In this document: one piece after another, positions 50,066-59,085 of the stretch
Layout: every line of letters begins with the position of its first letter
Position numbering within the stretch: position 1 is the stretch's first letter
Assembly (NCBI RefSeq): GCF_012035195.1
Contig: NZ_JAAVJH010000007.1
Coordinates: 62,001 to 126,000, forward strand
Reading direction: 5' to 3'
DNA: 64,000 bases
Source of the DNA: Sphingomonas corticis
GTDB taxonomy: Bacteria > Pseudomonadota > Alphaproteobacteria > Sphingomonadales > Sphingomonadaceae
The notes under the pieces: generated by a model
What the model was told of the DNA's origin: nothing
Databases searched by the model: none
The model's input: only the letters and a program-made list of their open reading frames with translations
Made by a program: the position numbers and the translations under genes

Positions 50066-50923
50066 ATGACCCAGCATCCCGAGCCGCCGCAGCCCGCCCA
50101 GCAACAGGACATGCCCGGCACGACCGAGGCGATGGACCCGCGGCCCGACCACGGCGAACACAGCTACGTCGGCCACGGCCGCCTGCTGGACAAAAAGGTC
50201 ATCATCACCGGCGCGGACAGCGGCATCGGCCGCGCCGTGGCGCTGGCCTATGCGCGCGAGGGCGCGGACGTGTGCGTCGCCTACCTCAGCGAGGACGATG
50301 ACGCGGCGGAGACGCAGCGGCTGATCGAGGAAGCCGGACGCCGCGCGCTCCTGATCCGCGGCGACATCGCCGATCCCGCGCACTGCCGCCAGCTGGTCGA
50401 GCAGGCGGTGGCCGCGTTCGGCCGCGTCGACGTGCTGGTCAACAACGCCGCGCACCAGGCGACCTTCGCCGCGGCGGAGGACATCAGCGACGAAGAATGG
50501 CAGACCACTTTCGCCGTGAACATCCACGCGATGTTCTACCTGACCAAGGCGGTGCTGCCGCACATGCGCGCGGGCTCGTCGATCATCAACACCACGTCCA
50601 TCAACGCCGACAAGCCGAGCGAGCAGCTCCTCGCCTATGCGACGACGAAGGGCGCCATCCACAATTACACTGCCGGGCTGGCGCAGATGCTGGCGGAGCG
50701 GAAGATCCGCGTGAACGCGGTCGCGCCCGGCCCGGTGTGGACGCCGCTGATCCCCTCGACGATGCCCGAGGACAAGGTAGTCAGCTTCGGCAAGCAGACC
50801 CCGCTCGGCCGAGCCGCGCAGCCGGCGGAACTCGCCCCCGCCTACGTGCTGCTGGCCAGCGACGAGGCGAGCTACATCCTGGGCGCCACCATCCCCGTCA
50901 CCGGCGGAACCCCCTTCCTCTGA
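50066..50923 (+). CDS. Short-chain dehydrogenase/reductase, YghA-like
   Basis: A 285-residue SDR oxidoreductase. After a Pro/Gln-rich N-terminus (PEPPQPAQQQDMPGTTEAMD) comes KVIITGADSGIGRAVALAYA (TGxxxGIG NADP site), VNNAAHQATF, INTTSINADKPSEQLLAYAT with the catalytic Ser and TKGA-type lysine (YATTKGAIH) and PGPVWTPLIPST. This long N-terminal form is the YghA group, commonly under general-stress control. Its substrate is unknown. Followed by the YciF-like gene after 26 nt, with an AAGGAG ribosome site (50935-50940) for the latter. Confidence 0.9.
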   Translation: MTQHPEPPQPAQQQDMPGTTEAMDPRPDHGEHSYVGHGRLLDKKVIITGADSGIGRAVALAYAREGADVCVAYLSEDDDAAETQRLIEEAGRRALLIRGDIADPAHCRQLVEQAVAAFGRVDVLVNNAAHQATFAAAEDISDEEWQTTFAVNIHAMFYLTKAVLPHMRAGSSIINTTSINADKPSEQLLAYATTKGAIHNYTAGLAQMLAERKIRVNAVAPGPVWTPLIPSTMPEDKVVSFGKQTPLGRAAQPAELAPAYVLLASDEASYILGATIPVTGGTPFL

Positions 50924-50949
50924 ACCCCTCACGCAAGGAGAAACGATCC

Positions 50950-51471
50950 ATGGCCTCCCTTCCCAACGACGTCGTGTCCTCCGTCTTCATCACCGGTCTG
51001 AAGAACGCGCACGGCGTTGAGCACCAGGCGCTGGCGCTGATCGACCGCCAGCTCGATCACCTCGCCAACTATCCCGACGTCGCCGACCGCCTGCGCGCGC
51101 ATCGCGGGGAGACCGAGCAGCAGATCGGGCGGCTGGAGGAAATCCTCGACGGCTTCAACGAGACGCGTTCGGTGCTGAAGGACGCCGCGCTGACGCTGTC
51201 GGGCAATCTCGCCGCGATCGCGCACGTCTTCGCGCCGGACGAGATCCTGAAGAACAGCTTCGCCAACTACGCCTTCGAGAATTTCGAGGCGGCCAGCTAC
51301 AAGTCGCTGCTGACGCTGGCGGACGTCGGCGGCTTCGGCAGTGCCACGCCGCTGCTCACGCAGTCGCTGAACGAGGAGCTGGCGATGGCGGCCTGGGTGG
51401 ACGAGAACAACGCGGACCTTACCCGCCGCTACTTGGAGCGCCGCGCCGCGGGTGAGACGGCCAGCCACTGA
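50950..51471 (+). CDS. YciF-like ferritin-fold protein (DUF892)
   Basis: A 173-residue four-helix protein of the DUF892/YciF group. GLKNAHGVEHQALALIDRQL, ETEQQIGRLEEILDGF and ANYAFENFEAASYKSLLTLA carry the Glu/His pairs that bind di-iron in ferritin-like folds. These proteins accumulate in stationary phase and stress. It lies downstream of the SDR gene and upstream of a manganese catalase, a combination that suggests oxidative or osmotic stress protection. No export signal. Confidence 0.85.
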   Translation: MASLPNDVVSSVFITGLKNAHGVEHQALALIDRQLDHLANYPDVADRLRAHRGETEQQIGRLEEILDGFNETRSVLKDAALTLSGNLAAIAHVFAPDEILKNSFANYAFENFEAASYKSLLTLADVGGFGSATPLLTQSLNEELAMAAWVDENNADLTRRYLERRAAGETASH

Positions 51472-51576
51472 TTTCTACCTATGTTATTCAGATAGCTGAT
51501 ATTTTTGTCCGTCATCGGTAAACTTCGGCGGGTCTCGCTGGTTGAAAGCGTGCAGCAATCAGCAGTGAGGCCCGCC

Positions 51577-52431
51577 ATGTACTATCACGACAAGCGCCTT
51601 CAATATCCCGTCCGCGTGGAGACGCCCGACCCGCTCTTCGCTCGCATGCTCCAGCAGGCGATCGGCGGCGTGGAGGGCGAGATCCGCGTCTGCATGCAGT
51701 ACTTCTTCCAGGCGTGGGGCAATCGCGCACCCAATCCGAAATATCGCGACATGCTGCTGAACACCGCCACGGAGGAGATCGGCCACATCGAGATGCTGGC
51801 CACCGCGGTCGCGCTTAACCTCGACAAGGCGCCCGCCTCGCTGCAGGAGGAAGGCGCCGCCGACGGCATCGTCGGCGCGGTGATGGGCGGCGAGAAGCCG
51901 CGTCATGCCATTGAGGGTCTGATCCACAAGAACCTGTTGTCCAGTGGCCTCGCCGCGATGCCGATCGACAGCGACGGCGTGCCGTTCAACATGTCGCACA
52001 TCTACGCCAGCGGGAACGTGGCGGCGGACATGTACGCCAACGTCGCGGCGGAGAGCACCGGCCGCGTCCTCGCCGTGCGGCTCTACAATGCCGCGCACGA
52101 CAAGGGCATGAAGGACATGCTCCACTACATGATCGCGCGCGACACGATGCACCAGAACCAATGGCTCGCCGCGATAGAGGACCTCGGCGGCAAGGAGGCG
52201 CAGGTGCCGATCCCCAATTCCTTCCCGCAGACCGAGGAAGACCAGAAGAACAACTACAATTACTATGTCACCTCGCTCGACGGCAGCTATCCGGAGGGGC
52301 GCTGGACGCAGGGTCCGAGCGTCGATGGCAAGGGCGAGTTCACCGTGTTCCGCAACGAGCCGCTGGGCGAGGAACCCATCCTCGGCCCCGCGCGGCCGGA
52401 CAGCGGCGCGCAGAAGGAACAGATCGGCTGA
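51577..52431 (+). CDS. Manganese (non-heme) catalase
   Basis: A 284-residue dimanganese catalase that breaks down hydrogen peroxide. MYYHDKRLQYPVRVETPDPL is the typical N-terminus; metal ligands lie in VEGEIRVCMQYFFQAWG, TATEEIGHIEMLATAVA and AAESTGRVLAVRLYN, with HDKGMKDMLHYMIARDTMHQ. The polar tail (DGSYPEGRWTQGPSVDGKGE onward) is usual. ATG 51577 is preceded by AGTGAGG. The 51472-51576 gap is AT-rich at its start (TTATTCAGATAGCTGATATT) and probably holds a separate promoter. Confidence 0.93.
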   Translation: MYYHDKRLQYPVRVETPDPLFARMLQQAIGGVEGEIRVCMQYFFQAWGNRAPNPKYRDMLLNTATEEIGHIEMLATAVALNLDKAPASLQEEGAADGIVGAVMGGEKPRHAIEGLIHKNLLSSGLAAMPIDSDGVPFNMSHIYASGNVAADMYANVAAESTGRVLAVRLYNAAHDKGMKDMLHYMIARDTMHQNQWLAAIEDLGGKEAQVPIPNSFPQTEEDQKNNYNYYVTSLDGSYPEGRWTQGPSVDGKGEFTVFRNEPLGEEPILGPARPDSGAQKEQIG

Positions 52432-52446
52432 GGCTCGCGTCCGTGG

Positions 52447-52476
52447 TTCCATGGCGGCTATAGCGCCGCCATGGAA
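52447..52476. promoter_or_regulatory. Perfect 12-bp dyad spanning the kynA start codon
   Basis: TTCCATGGCGGC (52447-52458) and its exact inverse GCCGCCATGGAA (52465-52476) are separated by 6 nt, and the second arm contains the kynA ATG (52471-52473). No purine-rich ribosome site is visible ahead of the ATG. As RNA it would sequester the start codon; as DNA it is a good operator candidate for a tryptophan or kynurenine regulator. Confidence 0.6.
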
Positions 52477-53283
52477 TCGCGCGCTACCGCCGGCACGGCC
52501 GGTCCCACCTACGGCAGCTATCTCGCGCTCGACGCGATCCTGTCGGCGCAGCACCCGCTGTCCGATACGCACGACGAGATGCTGTTCATCGTCATCCACC
52601 AGGCGTCCGAGCTGTGGATGAAATTGTGCCTCCACGAACTCGCCGCCGCGCGCGGGGCGATCGTGGAGGATCGCATGGACATGGCCTTCAAGATGATGGC
52701 CCGTGTCGCGCGCATCCAGGCGCAGCTGATCCAGAGCTGGGAAGTGCTCGCGACGATCACTCCCGCCGACTATAGCGCGATGCGCGCGAAGCTGGGCACC
52801 AGCTCGGGCTTCCAGTCGTATCAGTATCGCGCGCTCGAGTTCATCATGGGGAACAAGAATCCGGCGATGGTGGACGTCCACGGCGAGGCGCCGGCGGTGC
52901 AGGCCGCGCTGCGCGAGGAACTGGCGCGCCCCAGCCTCTACGACGAGGCGCTGCGCGCGATGGCGCGCGCGGGCCTGCCCGTTCCCGCCGATCGGCTGGA
53001 GCGCGACTTTACGAAAGGCTACGAGGCGTCGCCGCAGGTGGAGGCGTGCTGGCGCGCCGTCTACGCCGAGCCCGAGCGATACTGGGACCTCTACGAACTG
53101 GCGGAGAAACTGGTCGACCTGGAGTATCGCGTGCAATTGTGGCGTTTCGGGCACCTGAAGACGGTGGAGCGCGTGATCGGCTTCAAGCGCGGGACCGGTG
53201 GAACGGCGGGCGTGCCGTACCTCGCCAAAGTGATCGACCAGGTGTTCTTTCCCGAGCTGCTGACCGTGCGGGTGGCGCTGTGA
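52471..53283 (+). CDS. kynA: Tryptophan 2,3-dioxygenase
   Basis: A 270-residue heme enzyme opening the indole ring of L-tryptophan to give N-formylkynurenine. Family landmarks: YGSYLALDAILSAQHPLSDT, HDEMLFIVIHQASELWMKLC, LGTSSGFQSYQYRALEFIMG and WRFGHLKTVERVIGFKRGTG, whose His is the heme ligand. Length is normal for bacterial TDO. It is followed directly by kynU (GTGA overlap). The formamidase (KynB) that acts between them is not in the window. Confidence 0.95.
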   Translation: MESRATAGTAGPTYGSYLALDAILSAQHPLSDTHDEMLFIVIHQASELWMKLCLHELAAARGAIVEDRMDMAFKMMARVARIQAQLIQSWEVLATITPADYSAMRAKLGTSSGFQSYQYRALEFIMGNKNPAMVDVHGEAPAVQAALREELARPSLYDEALRAMARAGLPVPADRLERDFTKGYEASPQVEACWRAVYAEPERYWDLYELAEKLVDLEYRVQLWRFGHLKTVERVIGFKRGTGGTAGVPYLAKVIDQVFFPELLTVRVAL

Positions 53284-54518
53284 CGGCGATGACGCTGGAG
53301 GACGCGCGCGTGCTGGACGCGGCCGATCCACTGCGCGACCGCCGCGCGCTCTTCGCGTTGCCGGACGGCGTGATCTACCTCGACGGCAATTCGCTGGGCG
53401 CGATGCCCGCGGCGACGCCCGCGCGCGTGGCGGAGACGGTGGTGGCGGAATGGGGCCGCGACCTCATCACCAGCTGGAACGCGCACGGCTGGATCGACGC
53501 GCCGCGCCGGCTGGGCGCCGCCATCGCGCGGCTGGTCGGCGCGCGCGAGGACGAGGTGATCGTCGCCGACAGCACGTCGGCGAACCTGTTCAAGCTGCTC
53601 GCCGCCGCCTGCGCCGCCAGACCGGGGCGCACGACGATCCTGTCGGAGCCGGGCAATTTCCCCACCGACCTCTACGTCGCCGACGGCGTCGCGCGGATGC
53701 TGCCCGGCCGACGGGTCCGCACCGCCGCGGTCGACGACATCGCGAGCGCCATCGACGCGGACACCGCGGTCGTGATGCTCACCCACGTCCACTACAAGAC
53801 GGGGCGCAGGCTCGACATGGCGGCGATCACTGCCGCGGCACATGCCCGCGGCGCGCTGATGCTGTGGGATCTCAGCCACAGCGTCGGCGCGGTGGAGCTG
53901 GACCTCGCCGGCTGCGACGTCGATCTCGCCGTCGGCTGCGGCTACAAATATCTGAACGGCGGGCCGGGCGCGCCCGCCTTCCTCCACGTCGCGCGGCGCC
54001 TGCACGGCGAGCTGCGCTCCCCGCTCAGCGGCTGGATGGGGCATGGCGAACCCTTCGCCTTCCGCGACGACTATGCCCCCGCGGAGGGGATGGCACGTTT
54101 CCTGTGCGGCACGCCGCCGATCCTGGCCATGGCGGCGCTGGAGCGCGGCATCGCCACTTTCGACGGCGTGACGATGCGCCAGGTGGCGGCGAAGTCGCGC
54201 GGGCTGATCGACCTGTTCGTCGCCGAGGTGGAGCGGCGCGGTCTCGATACCGAGCTGACCCTGCTGTCGCCTCGCGACGCCGGGTCGCGCGGCAGCCACG
54301 TGTCCTACGCGCATCGCGACGCCCACGCCGTCTGTCAGGCGCTGATCGCGCGCGGCGTGATCGGCGATTTTCGCGCGCCCGACGCGGTTCGCTTCGGCTT
54401 CACGCCGCTCTACCTCGGCTACGCGAACGTGTGGCGCGCGGTCGAGATCCTCGCCGACGTGCTCGCCACCGGCGCGTGGCGGGACGAGCGCTACCGCGTG
54501 CGCTCCGCGGTGACGTGA
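53280..54518 (+). CDS. kynU: Kynureninase
   Basis: A 412-residue PLP enzyme that cleaves kynurenine to anthranilate and alanine. LPDGVIYLDGNSLGAMP, SEPGNFPTDLYVADG, HVHYKTGRRLDMAAI, LWDLSHSVGAVELDL and CGYKYLNGGPGAPAFL, whose Lys is the PLP Schiff-base residue, identify it. The start is GTG 53280, overlapping the kynA stop; ATG 53289 is in frame 3 codons later. With kynA it forms the anthranilate branch of tryptophan degradation. Confidence 0.94.
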   Translation: MTAMTLEDARVLDAADPLRDRRALFALPDGVIYLDGNSLGAMPAATPARVAETVVAEWGRDLITSWNAHGWIDAPRRLGAAIARLVGAREDEVIVADSTSANLFKLLAAACAARPGRTTILSEPGNFPTDLYVADGVARMLPGRRVRTAAVDDIASAIDADTAVVMLTHVHYKTGRRLDMAAITAAAHARGALMLWDLSHSVGAVELDLAGCDVDLAVGCGYKYLNGGPGAPAFLHVARRLHGELRSPLSGWMGHGEPFAFRDDYAPAEGMARFLCGTPPILAMAALERGIATFDGVTMRQVAAKSRGLIDLFVAEVERRGLDTELTLLSPRDAGSRGSHVSYAHRDAHAVCQALIARGVIGDFRAPDAVRFGFTPLYLGYANVWRAVEILADVLATGAWRDERYRVRSAVT

Positions 54519-54522
54519 GCGG

Positions 54523-56541
54523 TCAGAACAGCTTCAGCTCGACCAGCCGCATCGCGCGGTTCGGTGCCAGGTCGAACGTCACCCGCACCCGCGACGTCGT
54601 CGTCGCCGGCCACCGTGCGTGGGTGATGCCGTTGGCCAGCGGCGCGTCGGCCCGCGCGCGCAGGTCCTGCCACGTGCCGTCGACCCACGCCTGCACGCGA
54701 TAGCCCCGCGGCACCGCATACCGACCGCCGTCTGCGAAGAAGGCGAGTTCCGCGCGCGACAGCGACACCGGCTTGCCGAAATCGACCGCATACCATTGTG
54801 CCGCCGGGGCGGGAGCGGAGGACCAGCCGTTGCCGAGCTCGGGCATGAACCATACCCGCCCGTCGATCGCATCGTGCACCTTCTCCGCGTCGGTGCCGGT
54901 GGAGGCGCTGCCCTTCGGGAAGGCGCCGCGCACCAGTTGCACCGCGCGGTCGACCGGCCGCTCGATCGCGGGCAGCGCGGCGCGGCGCAGCGGCAGGACG
55001 ATCCGTTCCAGCCCCGGCCGTCGCGCCACCTCGCGCCCGTCCACCTCGATCGCCAGACCACGCCGGCCGTAGTGCGATCCGTCCGCGTCCCACGTCACCG
55101 CCACGCGATGCCCGTGGTAGGGCACGTCCTGCACGCGGAACCACGCCAGCGCCTGCGGCTCGCCCGCGGCGGGAAGCAGCGGGTTCACTTCCAGCACGTC
55201 GTCCGCGCGCGGGCGGATGCCGACCAGCCCGGTCAGGATCAGGTCGACGTAGCCGGAGTGGAAATAATGGTGGCTGCGCGCCAGCCCGACGATCGGCAGC
55301 CCGGTGTCGGGCTCGTAATTCTCTTCTAGATCCAGCCGACCGCCCTGCTGGTGCAGTGCCGTATATTGGCGCAGCAAGCGCAGATAGTCGCCGCGCGTCA
55401 CCGGCGAGTGGCGGTAATGGTCGAGCAGATTGGCCATGCCGGTCAGCACCTGCGTGGTCTGGTAGGGCCACACCGGGCCGTTCCATTGGCACTCGCGCCG
55501 CCCTCCGTCGTGCCCGCCGCCGTCGTAGCGATACTGGCGCATGTAATGTTCGTAGGACGGCTCCACCGTGCGCATCCCGAACCGGCCGCCCAGCTCCTCG
55601 GCGGACAGCAGGTGCCGCCACGCCGCTGCCAGCTGCGGATCGTCGCGCGCGACGTCGAAGGTCCACGGCAGGTAGCCGACCAGCTCGCGCCCGCGGATCG
55701 GCGCGAAGGCGCGGACATGGGCGTTGGTCGAGCGGTGGCGATCCGCGAAATGGCCGAGCGCGGGAATGAACAGCGCCTCCTCCATCCGCCCGGCCAGCGT
55801 GGCGGCCCTGCGGTCGTAATCGGCGGCGATGGCGGGCTCCTCCCCCGCCAGCCGGCTCAGCCGTGCGATCGCGCGGGCGTTGGCGACCATATAGGCGTTG
55901 ATCGAGGGGCGAAACGCGTCGCCGCCGGTGAAGCCGTCCAACCCGCCCGACGCGTCGATCGAGCTGATCGTATATTCGGTCGCATCCAGCAGCGGCTCGA
56001 CCCAGTAGAGCCCCCTCGCCGCGTCGAAATGGTCGTCCCACTGCGTGTAGAGCGTCCGCATGGCCGGCAGGTGGCGGATCGCGGCGGCGCGGTCGCCGTC
56101 GACGAGGTAGCGGTCGTAGACCGAGGCGGCGAGATAGTCGGTGAAGTGCCGGTCGTTGCCGCCGGTGTACATGAAGGCGATGTAATCGTCCGCGGGGCGG
56201 CGATCGTGCATCCACCGCGCCTCGCCCAGGTGGAAACCGGTGGCGTCGTTCAGGCTGGCCCAGGGTTCCAGCTGCCAGCCCACGTCGTCGAGGAACTCGG
56301 TGGTGATGAAGCCGCGCTCGCCGAGGTCGCGCTGGTGCGCGCGCACGATCATCCAGCGATAGTAATAGACGCGGTCGATCGCCGGATCGGCGCTCTCGAA
56401 GAAGGGGATGCGCGCCTCATACCAGGGCGCGTCGTTGCCGTAATGCGCGGTCGCGACCCGATGCGTGTCGATCGCGGCCGGGGCCGGCACGGGCGCGAGC
56501 GCGGCCAGCGCCGTCAGCAGCGCGGCGAGTGGACGTGGCAT
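54523..56541 (-). CDS. Secreted six-hairpin glycosidase (MGH1-like) with C-terminal F5/8-type domain
   Basis: A 672-residue exported protein. A signal peptide (residues 1-22, MPRPLAALLTALAALAPVPA) is followed by an (alpha/alpha)6 barrel of the MGH1/GH63-like group: FLDDVGWQLEPWASLNDATG, GGLDGFTGGDAFRPSINAYM, VEPSYEHYMRQYRYDGGGHD, CQWNGPVWPYQTTQVLTGMA. The last about 130 residues look like a discoidin/F5-8 carbohydrate-binding domain (AAQWYAVDFGKPVSLSRAEL). Exact glycosidic bond is unknown. It stands alone, convergent with kynU (4-nt gap). Confidence 0.8.
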   Translation of the reverse strand: MPRPLAALLTALAALAPVPAPAAIDTHRVATAHYGNDAPWYEARIPFFESADPAIDRVYYYRWMIVRAHQRDLGERGFITTEFLDDVGWQLEPWASLNDATGFHLGEARWMHDRRPADDYIAFMYTGGNDRHFTDYLAASVYDRYLVDGDRAAAIRHLPAMRTLYTQWDDHFDAARGLYWVEPLLDATEYTISSIDASGGLDGFTGGDAFRPSINAYMVANARAIARLSRLAGEEPAIAADYDRRAATLAGRMEEALFIPALGHFADRHRSTNAHVRAFAPIRGRELVGYLPWTFDVARDDPQLAAAWRHLLSAEELGGRFGMRTVEPSYEHYMRQYRYDGGGHDGGRRECQWNGPVWPYQTTQVLTGMANLLDHYRHSPVTRGDYLRLLRQYTALHQQGGRLDLEENYEPDTGLPIVGLARSHHYFHSGYVDLILTGLVGIRPRADDVLEVNPLLPAAGEPQALAWFRVQDVPYHGHRVAVTWDADGSHYGRRGLAIEVDGREVARRPGLERIVLPLRRAALPAIERPVDRAVQLVRGAFPKGSASTGTDAEKVHDAIDGRVWFMPELGNGWSSAPAPAAQWYAVDFGKPVSLSRAELAFFADGGRYAVPRGYRVQAWVDGTWQDLRARADAPLANGITHARWPATTTSRVRVTFDLAPNRAMRLVELKLF

Positions 56542-56562
56542 GGCATTCCCCTTCGTGCCGGC

Positions 56563-56952
56563 TCAGCCGGTGGCGTGCGCCGCCATCCGTCGCATCGCGG
56601 CGACGACCTCCGCGTGCAGGATCGGCTTGGCATAGAATTCGGCGCGGACCGGCAGGTCCAGGTCCGCCTTGGCGAAGCTCGCCGCGGTCAGCACGATCTC
56701 GATGGGCGGCCAGCGGTTGCGGATCGCGGCGGCGATCTCGATCCCGCGCACGCCGCGCGGCATGTCCAGGTCGATGAAGACGATGCGGATGTCGGTGCGC
56801 CGTTCGAGGATGCCGATCGCGTCCTCGACGCTGGTCGTCTCCACCGCTTCGAAGCCGGCGCGCTCGACCATGTCGATGGCGTCGAGGCGCAGGATCGGCT
56901 CGTCCTCGATGATGAGCACCGGCAGGCGCGCGGTCGGTGTCGACTGGCCCAT
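56563..56952 (-). CDS. Single-domain response regulator
   Basis: A 129-residue receiver protein. VLIIEDEPILRLDAIDMVER has the acidic pair, IVFIDLDMPRG the phospho-acceptor Asp61, LTAAS the conserved Thr, and EFYAKPI the Lys. It has no output domain. Its partner is almost certainly the HWE kinase whose gene lies 21 nt upstream on the same strand. ATG 56952 gives MGQSTPTARLP; a GTG five codons upstream is possible. Confidence 0.88.
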   Translation of the reverse strand: MGQSTPTARLPVLIIEDEPILRLDAIDMVERAGFEAVETTSVEDAIGILERRTDIRIVFIDLDMPRGVRGIEIAAAIRNRWPPIEIVLTAASFAKADLDLPVRAEFYAKPILHAEVVAAMRRMAAHATG

Positions 56953-56973
56953 AGTATCCCCTGCCACGGCCGC

Positions 56974-58968
56974 TCAGCCCTGACCGATCTGATCGATCGG
57001 CGCGCGCATCTCGACCGACAGCCCCGAAGTATCATAGCGAACCTGAACCCCACCCGACCCGGTCAGCCCCATGCGGATGATGCGCGATCCGAACCCGGTG
57101 CGGGTGGGCGGCGTCACCGGCGGCCCGCCCCGCTCGGTCCAGCGCAGCGTCAGCATCTCCACCCCACCCTCGCACGCGATCGCCCAGGCAAGCTCGACCT
57201 CCCCCTCGGGTACGCGCAGGGCGCCGTATTTCACCGCATTGGTCGCCAGTTCGTGCAGCAGCAGCGACAGCGACATCGCCGGGCGGGAGCCGATCATCAG
57301 CTCCGGTCCGGACAGCGTGACGCGGTTGCCCGCTACGGTCGACAGCGCGCCCTGTGCCACTTCGCGCAGCCCCGCCGCGGACCAGCTGCGCGTCAGCAGC
57401 ACGTCGTGCGCGGAGGACAATGCCTTAAGGCGGCTGCCGAACTCCTCCACGCTGGTCGCGTCCGCCTTGCCGGCCAGCGTCTGCATCGCGATCGCCTGCA
57501 CCACGCTCAGCGTGTTCTTGATGCGGTGCGCCAGTTCGCCGTTCAGCACCTCCTGCTGCTCCTCCGCGCGCGTGCGCCCGATGGCGAGGCGCAGCCGGTC
57601 CGCCACCTCGCCGACGAAATGCAGCTCCTCGCGGGTCCACGCACGCGGCCGGCGCGTGCCGAGATAGAGGATCGCTGCCGGCACACCACGCTCGATGATC
57701 GGCGCCAGCACCATGGCGCCCTCGCCGCACGCCTGGCGGACGCGCCCGCGCAGCGGTGCGTCGGCGCGGTCGAGAAGGCGCCCCTCCGCCAGTTCCTCCA
57801 CCGACGTCGCGAAGTCGGCGATCGGCCAGGTGCCCGCCAGCGACACCTCGTCCCCAGCGGCCCATTCCTGCGCGATCGTCACGGTCCCTGCCACCGCATC
57901 CACCTCGCCGTAGCCGCCGCAGTCGGCGTGAAGCGCGGCGGCCAGGATCGCGCTGGCTGCGGACGCGATCGCGGCGACCGTGGTCTCCTCGTGAAGCCGA
58001 TCGTTCAGGTCGATCAGCGCCGCCTGCCGCCGCTCCCGCAGCACGCGCTCGGTCACTTCGGTGAAGATGACGGTGAAGCGGTCGCCGCCGGCGCGCTGCG
58101 TCACGCCGTCGTACCACCGGCCCGACGATCCCAGCTGCCGGGTAAAACGGACCGAGCGATCGCGCTCGACCACCTGCGCCATTTCGCGCACCCACGCTTC
58201 CTCGATGCCGGGGAAGACCTGACGGATGGTGCGTCCCACGGCCTGCCCGCGGGGCACGCCCATCAGGTCGTACCACGCGTCGTTGACCTCGTCGTAGCGC
58301 CAGTCCACGACGTGGCCGTGCTCGTCGCGGACCAGTTCCCCCAGGACGAAGCCCTCCTGCAGCGTCTCGAAGACAGATCGCCACTTCGCCTCGCTGTCTC
58401 GCAGGTCGCGCGTCGCCGCGTCGCGCTCGCGCTCCACCAGCACGCGGCTCGTCGTCTCCAGCGTCACGTTCAGCAGGCCCGCCACCGCGCCCGTCTCGTC
58501 ACGCACCGGCGAGTAGGAGAAGCTCCACCACGTCTCCTCCGGATAGCCGTTGCGCGTCATCATCAGCGGCATGTCGTCAAAGGTCGACGTCTCGCCCGCG
58601 AAGGTGCGGTCCACCAAAGGCTCGATCTCCGACCAGACCTCGGGCCACACGTCGACGAAGGGCGCGCCGAACACCCGCGGGTGGCGCCTTCCCAGGATCC
58701 CGGCATAGGCCTGATTGTAGAGGAAGGTCCGGTCGGGTCCCCAGGCGAGGCACATGGCGTAGCCCGACGCGATCATCAGGTCGACGGCGGTGCGCAGGCT
58801 CTGCGGCCAGTCCGCCACCGGGCCCAGCGGCGTGGCTGCCCAATCGCGCGTCCGCAGCAGATCCTTCACGTCCGTCGCCGGAGCGTGCTCGCTTCCCCCC
58901 TGCACCACGTCGTTCCCGCACCCGTGCTCGATTGCGCCCACCCCACCGCGATGCGGCCGTTGCGGCAT
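56974..58968 (-). CDS. HWE-family sensor histidine kinase with PAS and GAF domains
   Basis: A 664-residue cytoplasmic kinase. Two PAS-like regions (about 35-165, CLAWGPDRTFLYNQAYAGIL; about 180-290, WYDLMGVPRGQAVGRTIRQV) are followed by a GAF-like domain (about 310-450, HEETTVAAIASAASAILAAA) and the HWE kinase core: LNGELAHRIKNTLSVVQAIA with phospho-His, LLLHELATNAVKYGAL (N box) and GFGSRIIRMGL. No membrane helix is present, so the signal is internal or diffusible; the PAS plan would suit light or redox sensing, but cofactor residues were not identified. ATG 58968 is preferred over a TTG at 58992. Confidence 0.9.
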   Translation of the reverse strand: MPQRPHRGGVGAIEHGCGNDVVQGGSEHAPATDVKDLLRTRDWAATPLGPVADWPQSLRTAVDLMIASGYAMCLAWGPDRTFLYNQAYAGILGRRHPRVFGAPFVDVWPEVWSEIEPLVDRTFAGETSTFDDMPLMMTRNGYPEETWWSFSYSPVRDETGAVAGLLNVTLETTSRVLVERERDAATRDLRDSEAKWRSVFETLQEGFVLGELVRDEHGHVVDWRYDEVNDAWYDLMGVPRGQAVGRTIRQVFPGIEEAWVREMAQVVERDRSVRFTRQLGSSGRWYDGVTQRAGGDRFTVIFTEVTERVLRERRQAALIDLNDRLHEETTVAAIASAASAILAAALHADCGGYGEVDAVAGTVTIAQEWAAGDEVSLAGTWPIADFATSVEELAEGRLLDRADAPLRGRVRQACGEGAMVLAPIIERGVPAAILYLGTRRPRAWTREELHFVGEVADRLRLAIGRTRAEEQQEVLNGELAHRIKNTLSVVQAIAMQTLAGKADATSVEEFGSRLKALSSAHDVLLTRSWSAAGLREVAQGALSTVAGNRVTLSGPELMIGSRPAMSLSLLLHELATNAVKYGALRVPEGEVELAWAIACEGGVEMLTLRWTERGGPPVTPPTRTGFGSRIIRMGLTGSGGVQVRYDTSGLSVEMRAPIDQIGQG

Positions 58969-59085
58969 CGAATAGAGCACGATCAGTCGCAAGCAAAGAC
59001 CTGGAAGGTCTAAGCAAGATCAGGAAAGCTCACCATTGGCGGGGCGCCGCCCCGGGGTCTCGCCCGCCGCCCGGCGTAGCGCGCC

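Noticed and set aside
51472-51576. Stress (EcfG) promoter ahead of the manganese catalase
   Set aside because: No GGAAC element is present in the gap; only AT-rich sequence.
55351-59013. Open frame of more than 1200 codons on the plus strand
   Set aside because: It runs antisense through the glycosidase, response regulator and kinase, and its composition is that of reversed coding sequence.
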